Shown here piece by piece: positions 47,201 through 58,084 of a DNA stretch of 64,000 nt. Position numbers and translations under genes: made by a program. The number at the start of each line of letters is the position of its first letter. Within the stretch, counting starts at the first letter, position 1. This DNA is from Psilocybe azurescens. Lineage: Eukaryota; Basidiomycota; Agaricomycetes; Agaricales; Agrocybaceae. The notes under the pieces were generated by a model. That model was not told the origin of the DNA. It saw only the letters and a program-made list of their open reading frames with translations, and did no database searches. The stretch is from contig JAJIRX010000601.1 in NCBI GenBank assembly GCA_023853785.1, forward strand, positions 124,001-188,000, written 5' to 3'.

Positions 47201-47290
47201 ATTTATGATCGTGCTATCTGTTCTGATGCCGCCTGGTCAGGGGTCTTGTTGGTCATGTCATTTCACTTCATATTGCAACGTACTGCCATC

Positions 47291-48486
47291 ATCGAGTAAT
47301 GGCCATTCTTCGGAGACGCTCTAGCTCAACCGCTGTTAGGATCATTGGAAATTCTGCTGACGACAATGTTTCGTGATTTAGTAGAAGCATAAAATGCTGA
47401 ATCATATACACCATCGGCTATAGTAAAACTAGCTTTAGAATATTCAAATTACTGTAAAGCAGTAAAATTGTAGCTAATATGATCAGGTACGAATGAACAG
47501 GAGATAATCTACCAAGGATGTGATTATATCTAACTCATCATCGGGGGCTTAGAAATGGATTGGTTTGCCAAGGTGATAAGATTCTAGGAGGTTAATTTCA
47601 CTCACTCACAGTGAAGGTTCCGATAAGTGAGAACTGACTTGAATAGCGAGTAGATACAGAAACTGTATCGGTGCGTTCAGCGTTCTAAAGGCAGCGTTTC
47701 AAGAAGCTACAAATTAAAAACACATGTTATTGATGCCTACTTTATACGAAATATGCGATAACGAAAGATTCTACGGAATAAATAATCTAAGTCTAACGAG
47801 ATGGGTTGACCAAACACACCCTGAAAGGCGGTGTAACGTTCATGCATTCCAGATAATTGTGGACGATAAGTGTGAGAAATAAGACAAACAAGATTCACCG
47901 GAGCTTTCTGAGATATGAGCTATAACTGTCGAGTTGAAAGAAAGGAAGCATATATGCGCACTCTACGTGTACACCAACCGAGCAGGTAGTCACCTAAAGC
48001 GTCTCAGAGCAAGATCCGAACCCATAGTAATACTACTACTGCCTAGTTTAAATCGGTCATTCCTTTCCGAACAGCGATTACTCAACTTGAATCCCTTTGT
48101 TGATTCCGACTTTGAGTTTCAAACAAGGCTGTAGCCGCCATAAAGCTACTGCTCCTGTCAATTTTGATATTCAAAGTTCAGTAACTGGAAAATACTGTGA
48201 GATCGAGAGTCGAACACCGCCACACTTCACTCTTTAAGTACTACATTCCCCTGCGAGGCTCTGTGGTGCCTGTGTACATTCCCGAATTCGGTGTGGACAA
48301 ACCATCAGATCGGGTTGGTCTAAACATGACCAGTGAACTTTTTATTTGACCTGGGTACCGGTTGAGCGATTCTTCCAGAATATTGTATCTTCAAATCATC
48401 CTTAACAGAAAGAAAAGGCTTTCACTCCGTAACGCTAGGAATTGTCGATGCTGCTACTTAATCTTAATGCGGATTTTAATCATCGG
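47291..48486. other. Spacer between the duplicated units
   Basis: Short frames only; no family similarity seen. Confidence 0.4.
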
Positions 48487-48692
48487 AGGGCCGGCGGTGG
48501 ATCGGGTTGGAGTCTGTGGGAACCCGGGCAAGTAACCAACACAGGCGGAGTTTAAAGTCAGAGCTATTTAATCATCGCGAACTATCTCGGCACTTCCCAC
48601 ATCCCGAATTGCAACTCGCCACTCAGCACAAAGGTCGGTCTTTGATTGCCTAACCCTACCAAGATAGTTTTAATCTGCATATTCAGTCATCA

Positions 48693-49112
48693 ATGGGCCA
48701 TCATCTAAAACCTTTCGTCAGAGGGGATATGCATTTGACCGTGAGAAAATAGGCGCCGTTTTCGAGTTCGATCACTTGAAAGACCCATCCAAGGTTCTTA
48801 GTATCATCGGTTTTGTCTTAGAGAGAATTGTAAACAGTGAAGCGGATGTGGCTTTGACCGTTGTTTATAAGCCTGGAGCCGAAAATGAAATGCTGTCCGT
48901 GATTGTCATCGACGATGATTTCGACGAGGAGAAATTAAAGAACAGCCCCATGAGGCCCCTTCATCCCGAACTTAACCAGTACATGAACATTCTTACTGGA
49001 CCATGTGTCTGGATGGAGCAGAACAATCATGATGGTGAGTGCTAAATTCTTGATTCTGTACTGTCAACGCTGATCTCTTCTACATTCCGTAGCTCATTAC
49101 GCCCGGCGTTGA
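48693..49112 (+). pseudogene. Orphan 119-residue protein, copy 2 (frame-broken)
   Basis: The reading starts MGHHLKPFVR as in copy 1, but the run GGGG near 48721-48724 has two more G than copy 1 and shifts the frame after residue 10. From about 48727 the original frame is intact again to the donor at 49035, the intron (49035-49092) and the terminal HYARR exon (49093-49112). Most of the protein is conserved relative to copy 1 (DEEKLKNSPMRPLHPELNQY). Either a recent loss or translation from a downstream start; a +2 change is less easily explained as a base-calling slip than the +/-1 changes elsewhere. Confidence 0.65.
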
Positions 49113-49319
49113 TTCAGTCTTTCGTCGTCGATTATTCTTTACCGCATAGGAGAATTAGACAGACATAATGGAGTAGAAATGTTATCTGCTTTATAAAGGC
49201 ACATTTATGTCTGTATTCTTTAAGGACCGTGTTGCTATAGCTCTCTTGTTACTATGTTCGCAACGTGTCTTCACCGTGATTCCCAGCCACTTATCCATGT
49301 AACGACGCACTAACTGTGG

Positions 49320-49740
49320 GGAGGGATTTCTGACGGTCGACCCAGTATCGGTCATAATACGGCACTTGCCCTCAGTATCTCAGGTAGGCAATGAAACAAT
49401 GGATAAATGTGTTGGCAGTAAGCCCAACTCCCACCTCAATGGCGATATATATACTAAGTATCGCTGCCCTCGTGGCTCACTCGGATCCATTGTTCAAGCA
49501 TATACCGCACAGAGAATGTTCCACACCGTTCTCGAGCACGATATTGACGCTCTTGACTATACCCCCAGGATGGTGATGGCATCTGGAACTCGATCGCGTC
49601 GGCTTCACAATAGGCAGAACGATGGGCGTCCGACCCTCTGTCCTCCGTGATATCTCTCCACAACTCCTGTTTCAGTTTCCTCCAAATATCTTGCGAACGG
49701 AAAGACCATTTAACAACACATTGCATGCGGTATAGAACAG
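49320..49740 (+). pseudogene. Membrane-protein family remnant in unit 2
   Basis: Ends with codons reading RKDHLTTHCMR in one frame and R-x-ERPFNNTLHAV in another (49690-49733), the latter matching copy A. The upstream part is parallel to the remnant in unit 1. No intact frame. Confidence 0.6.
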
Positions 49741-49870
49741 CTGAGGCTATGTCGCCTTCGTTTCTATATTTGCGATAGTGCTATTTGCTCTGATGCCGCC
49801 TGGTCAGTGGCTTTGCTGGCCATGTCACCTCGTTTCATATTGCAACATAATGCCATCATAGACGAGTAAA

Positions 49871-51068
49871 GATAAAAGCGTGTCTGCCAGGATGTACGAC
49901 TGAACGGACAGCTATACCTACAGAATCCGTATAAGAACAGTAGAGGAGACAAGTTGTATACAGACATAGGTGCACCAATTCAAGGCAGGCAGGATCCCAT
50001 CCATCATATTTACCCAATCATCTTTTACAAGATGCAGTGGTAAAATATCATCGCAGTAACACACTGCACCAATGACGGGAAGAATCTGCAAAAACTGGAA
50101 GGATGAATGAACAGCGACAACACAAAGTCGTAGGTTAAACACCCACAATTCTAGGGTTATCGCTTCAAACGCCCTGATCGGTAGCGTTGAGACTGAACGA
50201 AAGAGCTATGAGGAAGGGTAAAAAAAGATAATTAGTCTGATATACCGTCCCAATGGAGAGTAAGGAAGGAGGAAAGCGGAAAATTTGGCCCCAGGTGAGT
50301 TAAAACCGGACAAAAAACAGCGCAAACTCGTCGTCCGGCTAAATTGTCTGGGCATGTTTACCCATAAAGGCAGAACAAGGACACTAGAATATCCAAAAAT
50401 CGATCGCGATTAATGGCATGATTTGGTCCACTTTCAGAGGTGGGATAATTCGGTATTAGTTTTGCCTATGCGGTGTCATCACGGCGGTCTCAGAAATTAA
50501 GTTGTAGATGGATAGTACGAGCAACATACGGCATCCCACTATAACCCCATAGCCCGAACGCCGAGAATCCACAGTGCAGTTATCGAAGCCGGATGTCCTC
50601 GGTCAGAATGTTAGACCCTTGGTTCGATGAAAATTTTCAGCACCTGAGACATGGGAATCATGGGGATATGTCTAACCATTGTATACTCGATGCTTAGGCT
50701 AACCAAGTGCTGTGTAAGCAATCGACTTCGTTCGTTGAAGCTATGGGGCCTGCCATTGAATTTTTTAATATTGCAGTAGAAACCATCTCGGGTACCACTC
50801 ATGTCAGCAAATTGACTGATATATCTTGAAAGGTAGGTGCTGTTATTCCGTAGTGGAACCGTGTCGGGACAAGATGAAATATCATTCGAACGTCCTCTAC
50901 AGAGAGCATTAGATATGGAAGCAACAACTCGATTTTTAGATGCTTACCTTGTTTACAACAGAGTAGGGTATTATTACGATCTACAGTATCTGATATGAGT
51001 TCCCATGAATAATTATTGGAAGTATACCATACCTATAGTACATATTAACGGTTCAGGACCACCGTATA
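49871..51068 (-). pseudogene. Relic of a probable multi-pass membrane protein gene
   Basis: Hydrophobic minus-strand segments (VIVGCRMLLVLSIYNLIS; LQILPVIGAVCYCDD) are separated by broken frames and possible splice sites. The stretch 50.0-50.9 kb has a CpG-depleted relative inside the transposon island at 40.5-41.9 kb. The arrangement is reminiscent of Agaricomycete multi-pass receptor-like families, but I could not assign one. Confidence 0.4.
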
Positions 51069-51438
51069 CTAGGACGATTTCGTAGGTGGAAGAGGGGGAA
51101 TAGGTTCAACCAGTGGATTTTCGTCTCTCGCCTGCTGCAATAGCGTATCCAAACCACGTTCTTTAACCGCAATCTGCATTGAAAATACATCAGAGTTGGA
51201 ATTTCGTGAAACAATAAAAACATAATTCACGTACCTGGATACACGATTTATATTCCTCCCAAACCTTCCCGCACTTCTGGTTGAATTCGTCCGCCTTTTT
51301 TTGGGAATATGCAGCACGTGTATCGGAGGATTTGCCAGCGGCTACTGCTGGTTCCAAATAGCCTTCAAACCAGGAGTTGAAGCAGGAATCATACTTCTGT
51401 TTGAGTGGTGTGCATTCTGGGGAGAGACTCTGAGACAT
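51069..51438 (-). CDS. MDM35: MDM35/TRIAP1 homologue, twin Cx9C protein
   Basis: Exon 1 is 51438-51235 (68 codons, ATG of MSQSLSPECTPLKQKYDSCF), the 61-nt intron is 51234-51174 and exon 2 is 51173-51069, giving 102 residues. The twin Cx9C motifs are CTPLKQKYDSC and CGKVWEEYKSC, the signature of small intermembrane-space proteins oxidised by the Mia40 pathway. In yeast, Mdm35 binds Ups1/Ups2 and allows them to carry phosphatidic acid and phosphatidylserine between mitochondrial membranes, supporting cardiolipin and PE synthesis. The residues SWFEGYLEP between the motifs are also typical. An upstream in-frame extension exists but lacks an ATG. A truncated duplicate lies at 16.2 kb. Confidence 0.92.
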
Positions 51439-51884
51439 TGTGGAGAAATAGGATTCGCACTGGTGACGACAGTTGATTAGTCGTTCGGCACGGACTTTGA
51501 ATGTACTCAAAACTTCTGCACGCAATGCCAAACACGATCGGCGATCAATAACCAGCAGTATAAATGCCGGTTCAAGTTGTTTTTCAGCCATCCAGTTGTC
51601 CAGGTCCACCAACTCATTCGCGCTGTTTCTCCACGCTAACTTCGCGGCCCCCGTCACCACTATTCACAGCCTTGTTGATTTGTTTCTATGTATATCCTAT
51701 ATCGTTTCATGCCTGTATCACTAGGGTAGTTTTTTATTGCCGTTAACCTCCAACCGCCCAACAACCAATGACAGCCATTTGATATCAATGGCAAGATACA
51801 TATATTGACAAATTTTGAAGACAACTAAGGCTAAATAATCATGATGTAAATAGACCGTAAAGTGCGCATAAGATTGCTATTCAT

Positions 51885-52562
51885 CTATTTTTGCTGATTT
51901 CCGAAACTCTCCTCTTCAAGCTCGAGCTCCCGACTGCCTTGAATGAGATCGCAGGACTGACAGCAGAACGGGGCGCAACAATCACTCGTGCCACTACCCC
52001 GAATGTTGTATCGGTTGCGGATATTACGACGTGTCTCGATCTGCACATCAGGACGTTCATCAGTATATTACCAAACATCTTGGCACCTTGGGCGGGCGCA
52101 CCTGAAGAATCCAACCCATATCACAAGCAACCTCGATGCAGGCATATAGCATGCTGTCTCCTTCGGCGATGATCCTGCGGCGGTCGGGGTCCGGGACACC
52201 ATTCACGTTAAGGTACTGGAGGCGCCGACGGTTCTGTCCATGGGCAAGGCAGGGGCACCAGCATGCCAGGCAACCTTAATAGTCGTGAGCGGAGCGCTCA
52301 GATTTGTGGAGAGATATAAATACATTTGTTCATGTCCCCAAAGCAGTCCAGAAGTCCAAAGCTCCAATCTCGTTTTCCCTCATTGTCGACGGGGAGATTC
52401 AATGCGTTTCTGTTGCCTCCACCATTGATGACCATCTGAGGTCCAGCCTGAGGCTGGGTGGACTAAATAGACGAGTTAGCGGATCAACAACTTTACAGTC
52501 CATGCAAAGTGAATCAATTTACTCACTTGAAGCACGTTTCCTTTCTCTGCGTTGGACGACAT
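51885..52562 (-). CDS. PLAC8-domain cysteine-rich protein
   Basis: Four exons join in phase: 52562-52527 (MSSNAEKGNVLQ), 52462-52324, 52274-52102 and 52040-51885, giving 167 residues with introns of 64, 49 and 61 nt. The order is typical: a Gly/Pro/Gln-rich N-terminus with GGGNRNALNLP, then GKRDWSFGLLDCFGDMNKCC, the Cys-rich core CLACWCPCLAHGQNRRRLQYL, a middle region, ETRRNIRNRYNIRGSG, and the second Cys cluster CCAPFCCQSCDL before the acidic end RELELEEE. PLAC8 proteins are small, membrane-associated and in plants and fungi are linked to cell size, metal resistance and calcium handling; the role of this copy is not known. No frame problems. Confidence 0.9.
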
Positions 52563-53228
52563 GGGGGATCGCAAGCAAGAATGCCTGCAGCGCGCTGCAT
52601 GAAGTGGGGACTTTATATCTGTATTGCCAAGATCCATATCAATTTACTTACTTTAGTTACGACACCGCCCTTGAAATTGTGGCCGCGATTTATTCCGCAA
52701 ACACCGAATAGTTGTCAAGTGAACGCTCCTAAACATCTCTGTCTCTAGATAATGTATTCTTATGCAGCTGATTTGTCGGTGCTTTGGAGGCGAATAGAAT
52801 ACTGAAACTCCAAACGCCCTTGATAAGGTTGTGAGTGGAGTAGAATTGAATGAAGATTGCGCAAACATGATTTGCAAAATCGTATGTTAAGTTTCGCTGG
52901 GCATCACAATGCCGTTGACGGTGGAAAGAAAGGATCGTCGGCCGTGAGAATGAAGCAAGATAAAATAAACGATTTTAGCTCAATCTAATCTTATCAATAT
53001 ATCCCACACTCCGCCCAAATGTCATGATTATCCAAACCTGCCCACGGTTCGTTCCTAGCTTCGCAAGCTCTGAATGGAAAACCGGACACGGGAGTCTTGA
53101 GGACGTTCTCAGGCGGGATAGACATCTCTTCCTGCTACTTCTACGTCTCTCATCTCATCTCTCACCTTTAGCCAGCTCACCATCTCCCCAGCCCTCAGGA
53201 CAGTCGTAGCTAGGAAGGTTGCCCTCAA
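52563..53228. promoter_or_regulatory. Divergent promoter region of PLAC8 and the hydrolase
   Basis: The two start codons are 666 bp apart, head to head. A TATA box for PLAC8 lies at 52611-52617 (minus strand). No obvious TATA box was placed for the hydrolase. The short frames within have no recognisable features. Confidence 0.5.
52611..52617 (-). promoter_or_regulatory. TATA box of the PLAC8 gene
   Basis: TATAAAG on the minus strand, about 50 nt upstream of the ATG at 52562, at the expected distance. Confidence 0.65.
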
Positions 53229-54611
53229 ATGTCTTTGAGAATTGAGAAATATTCTCTTACCACACAGACTCACGGAATTCCATTGATATGTTCTATGAAG
53301 AAATACAGGCGGAATAGCGACCAAAATCCAATAGAGCCTGAAGGCCCCGGTGTCATTCTATTACTTGGGCATGGTGCAGGATTCTGTGAGAGTGTCTTTA
53401 CAGAATCTACGACGACTCACCAATATCACAGCGATCTATGCTAGCCAAAGAAACTTGGGAGCCGACTGTAGAAGACCTTTTTCAGCTAGATAGTGGGATG
53501 TTGGTTCGTGAGGCATGGGGACTCGACTGTCAAAACCATGGTGAGGCATGTACTCTGAACGAGGCCATTTTATCTCGTAAACCTGGAATACTAAGTATGT
53601 GACGGTTTCACGCAATATGAGATATACTCCTATTGACTTATCAATTTGGTAGCAATATGGGACTATGCGGATGCCTTCGCCACGCTGTACAAGTCCGGCC
53701 TGCTTGATCCCTTAGGAAAGGGACACAAAGTCATACTATGCGGACATTCTGCGGGATCTGTAGGCGTGTACGCTTCTCACTAATTCCCATATCTCGCCGA
53801 TAGAAAGCCTAATGCATAAACAGAACTCTATCGACATCCTTCTTCAACCCACCTTCTAGAATTCCATTCGCGGGGATCATTCTAGTCGATCCGCCAATGT
53901 GGGGCACGGAGAAAGATGGCCATTTCTCGGACTTGTACAAGATGGTTCAAATGATGACCCCTATTAGACGAGATATCTGGAAGAGCTTTGACGCTGCCAC
54001 ACAGTGGTTGAGGGCGAGTCTTCCCATTGAGACTTGGGATTCAAGGGTTTTCGACGCTTATATTGTAAGTCTCGTAAATAGAGCGCCTTTACATTGTCAA
54101 GTGCATGAGTTATTGAAAATCAGCGCAGAAATATGGCATTCGATCTCTTCCAACAGCCTTTTACCCTGACCACAAAGCTGGTGTTACGTTGACGACTCAC
54201 AGACAAGAAGAAAACATTGCATTTACAGGAGAGATCTACATCCGTGATGCAGTAAATCGATTGAATATGATCTGCAAGTATGTTCCAGTCCATCTGATCT
54301 ACGGAGGTAGGAACGATATGTTGTAAGTGTCGACTCTTCCCATTTAAATCTGTCACTTTATCCAATAAATGAATTCAGTGAGAGGGATGTTCAAGATTCT
54401 CTCATAAATCCGAAAGAGGGTAGAACGTTTGCATCTGTCGTACGCTTAGAGGACGCCGGACATCTTGTACGTTTGTATCCTCGAAATAATAATTTATCCT
54501 ATTATTTAATCTTGTTACTCAAAGGTTGTACAAGAAGCTCCTTCGAAATTGGCTGCCGCGATTTTAGCCACACTGATTGCAGACAGTAAATTACTGTCAA
54601 GCAAGCTGTAA
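53229..54611 (+). CDS. Alpha/beta hydrolase
   Basis: Seven exons join exactly in phase: 53229-53385, 53445-53594, 53653-53767, 53824-54064, 54129-54322, 54379-54466 and 54525-54611, giving 343 residues with introns of 56-64 nt. Fold landmarks: the oxyanion loop LLLGHGAGF, the nucleophile elbow CGHSAGS (G-x-S-x-G), LVDPPMWG, and near the end LIYGGRNDMF (acid-residue region) and LEDAGHLV (catalytic His). The start is the ATG of MSLRIEKYSL; there is no signal peptide, so a cytosolic or peroxisomal site is likely. It is a serine hydrolase of esterase or lipase type; the substrate cannot be inferred. It is divergent from PLAC8. Confidence 0.88.
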
Positions 54612-57600
54612 AGGATCGGGGACGTGGCAGGGGATTATGGATGTGGCAGGCACTCCCAGCTCAAAATTTTGTAACGATACTTACGCTCCTGTATGTCCAA
54701 CATTGTGTAAGGTTCCAGCAGTCAATTGCTGTAGCACTTCGGACTTAGAGCATTGACACGCCACCGTTAGACGGCAGTCTGGAAGGCTGATCCATGACAT
54801 GGCAAGGCATATTAACAGTGCCATATCAAGCGTTCTTGATATGAAAACGGACACCCTCATATCATAATAGATATTATCGCGTGGCAAGCGTGGGGGTGGT
54901 AGTCGACGAGTTACTCGCTCATTATATGTGGCAAATCGTCGTCAATGAAGGGATAGGTGAATGTCCCACAGAATGTCCGGTAAAATCCATACTGGGGTCA
55001 TGTCATTTTCACTCGATCGATCGGTCGGTAAGTCGGTAAGATAATGATGATTAACCGCTCAAAGAGTGCGGCTATGTAGAGTGGGGCAAAGTACGGCAAA
55101 GTACGGCAAAGTACCTTGCTCACTCCAGTCCCCGGTCCTGCCAAGCGGATTTTCAATGCATCTCATATTAATATTATGGATTGACAACTGTTATGAGATT
55201 GTTAACAAAGTGGAGGAGCAGCATAAGGATCTACGAGTTTCGAATGCTGTGGCGTTACTCAAGGTCAGCGCTAACTGCTAAGTCCCTTCGCGCGAACTCT
55301 CACGTTCACAGTTACACGATGATGCCTGCCATGCTCGAAGAATGGTCGATATCTATGTAAAAAATTTCAGCCGAGTGGCTCAAAGATCGACAAATTATGC
55401 ATATACGCTCTGGCGTCATTCGAGGCCAGCGCTAAATTCGAAACCCCTAAGCGCAAGCAGAGACCGCTCGCTCCAGTCCCTGAGGACCGGCCGATAAATA
55501 AGACAACGACTTGAGCCTTGGCGTAATTGAATCGTGTATGAGTAAATGGTAAATGTATCTCCACCTCTCGTCCCCACTGGATGTTCCATGACCTAGTTAG
55601 AGCCGTCGCTGTTTACCTTGCTACGCACCACCGTTGAAATCCAACTTCCGGCAGCCTCCCATAAGTCAGCAGCATGTAAAATCGATTGGTTCCAATCACC
55701 GTTTAGAGAAAGGGGTTTTCCCCATGCATTTAAGGCTATATTTCTCCTTTTAGACGCGATAAATCGGGGATGATTTTCTTCGACCTTCGAGACGCCTGAG
55801 CATCCTGCTACATATTCCCCTCAAGCTCGACTAATACATTAGCGACTATTGGGTTTATTGTGTTACGAAATCCAATTCTCTTTCGTCTGGAAGATCTGAT
55901 TTTATATCTGAGGCTTTCGTACCTGCTTATGAATGTGTAGAATCGACATGGCATGTCCGCGCGACTGCGGTCATCAAGGATCCAGGGTCGCTTCCATATT
56001 TGACTGCTTTGAGAGCAATATCCCAAGCGCATCAAAGCTGTATGATCTTCGGGTGCGGATCCACGATTAACCAACTGATGCGTAATCAGCTGTGCGTAAG
56101 AAAGCTCACTTGAGAAAATCAAAGTTTGGCTAGTGTCAATACATACTTTGAGAGTAAAGCATACAAGAACTATAGATATGCAAGTAAGTATTTGCTCTAA
56201 TATGAAGTACCCCTCTTTTGGCACACAAATGACCACGTACAGTAGTTATTTTTACCGGCGAAGCACAAGTCGCACAGTCGCACATATATAATCAGGAGAA
56301 TAATACTATTCTTGCTGGGTGACACGGTCCATATCCACGATTCCACTACACCAACACTCACATCCGCAAGGTTCTATTACTTATGACATCTATCATGGTT
56401 CCGAGTCTAATCAAAGCAAAGTCGTTGTAAAACTTGCAGACTTAGGGTATATCGGTGTCGTAGGAGAACTTAGTGGAAGGCGAGAAGTCCGTCCTGCTGA
56501 GTGATCGATCTAGGTTCAAACATCAAACGTATGTGGATAAGAAGGAACAGGAGGATGGGCGCTCTTTTTCGGCATTGGGCACTAGTGCTTACTACGGTAC
56601 TTTCCACTGCTTGATCGCAGGCAAATTTAGAAGAGAGTTAACGTTAACCTTAGCATGACGTACACTGACTAGGCCGACAATCGGTCTTATCCGCATAGCT
56701 GATTTCCGAAAATAGGTTAAATCACGAAATCGTTTTGTCCGTGAGAAGCTCACAGACGGGACCTGCTTAGGGCTCACTCAGTGAAAGATCACATAAAAAG
56801 ATCAAAAAAACCACGTCGGTCGAAAGTCCCCTTACTCCAGATTTAAAATGCTAAAAGGCGGTATGAGGCGGTTATAATCACTGGTGAATAGAAAACTTCA
56901 GTTGGCGGATCGTTAGAACCGCCGAGGAGGTCCACTTTAAATCCAAACGACTTTGGTGTTCAGCAAATACAGCTGCGGGTCTGAATTTTGAGGTCCTCGA
57001 AAAATTTGTCCCTTATATTTAGCTCGAAAAGATCTAACGGGTAACAAAGGTGACATTGCATTGATTGTGCGCCACCCTGATTCTTATTTTGGAAGGTTGT
57101 GAATCGTGATGATGATGGACTTGTCACTTCAATTTTGCGATGATACGATGTGAATGTCGAATCTAAATACATACAGAAGAACCCTTGTTCCATTCGAGAG
57201 AAGCGCAGTTGATACTCGTTGTTAGTCGCTTTCAATCACTTCTATGTGTAGACAGTGTAGTATTAATGATAGAAGTGAATTGATCGATCTTGGATTCATC
57301 CACCAATCACTATGATATGCATGGAACGCATAGAACCTGGAAGAACAGGCCTCATGGCCGTTCATGGCTGTTCATGGAATGCATTTCCACGAAATCTGTC
57401 ATTTACTCAATACAATACAGAACAGAACCAGATCTAACGGATAGCACGTCCACTTACCGAGAAAAGATCATTGAGGCCGCTCAACTGATCTGGTGTCAGA
57501 ATTTCTCGTCCTGTTCTTGAGACAATACAGAATTATTCGTTGCTTGGGATCTCAGTTGGTGGGCATTGGGCACGGCATACCCACCCCAGTAGCCGCTTGG

Positions 57601-58084
57601 AAGTACCGATAATATTTCCGTGCACTCAGGGAACTTATCTCACACAGATTTCGGGTGTCAAGGCGAAGACACTGCAATCGAAGTCCGCCCTGGAAGTGGT
57701 ATATCGAATTAACGAGTGGTAAGCTATTAGAAAGCAAAGTCGACTCTATGGTACAATGAATGATGGTATAAATACCGCTGTGAAGAATCTCTAAAGTGTG
57801 AGATTACTTTGGACGACGGAACTGATAAGTTAGGAAACAATGCCCAGAAAATCGCAAACATTGACCAAAAAAGGGGGAAGAAAGATACAAAGAATGTAGT
57901 ACATGTATATAACAAGATATCAAAAGTACAACACAGATCCGTGGGAATTGAAGATATCAAGGAAAGGCAAGAAGAGAAAATAAGCAAATGATAACGTAGC
58001 TATTAAACGACAGAGGCGTTGAATAAGTCGGACTAGTTGGCAGTACCAATAAGCCAGTACCACAATGTAAAAATTTACAATCCA
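54612..58084. other. Gene-poor stretch, 3.5 kb
   Basis: No gene could be supported on either strand. The longest frame (55808-56236, minus) has no recognisable features and no splice context. A short tandem repeat lies at 55085-55114. Confidence 0.45.
55085..55114. repeat. 10-bp direct repeat, three units
   Basis: GGCAAAGTAC is repeated three times without a gap. Confidence 0.9.

Larger units (their letters stand above)
45945..47290 (+). repeat. Tandem duplication, unit 1
   Basis: This segment and 48487-49870 share the same order of parts: 5' flank (CACTCAGCACAAAGGT, TCTGCATATTCAGT or TTGCATATTCAG), a 119-aa gene, the intron and tiny second exon, a spacer, then a membrane-protein-family remnant. 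Similarity is high throughout the gene and lower in the flanks. Confidence 0.8.
48487..49870 (+). repeat. Tandem duplication, unit 2
   Basis: Second copy of the unit at 45945-47290, offset by about 2.55 kb, with the same part order and orientation. Confidence 0.8.

Noticed and set aside
51439..51660. N-terminal extension of MDM35 in frame
   Set aside because: It has no ATG start, and the 102-residue form matches the family length and start.
55808..56236. 142-codon minus-strand frame
   Set aside because: No recognisable motif, no neighbouring exons; length is possible by chance in 3.5 kb of intergenic DNA.
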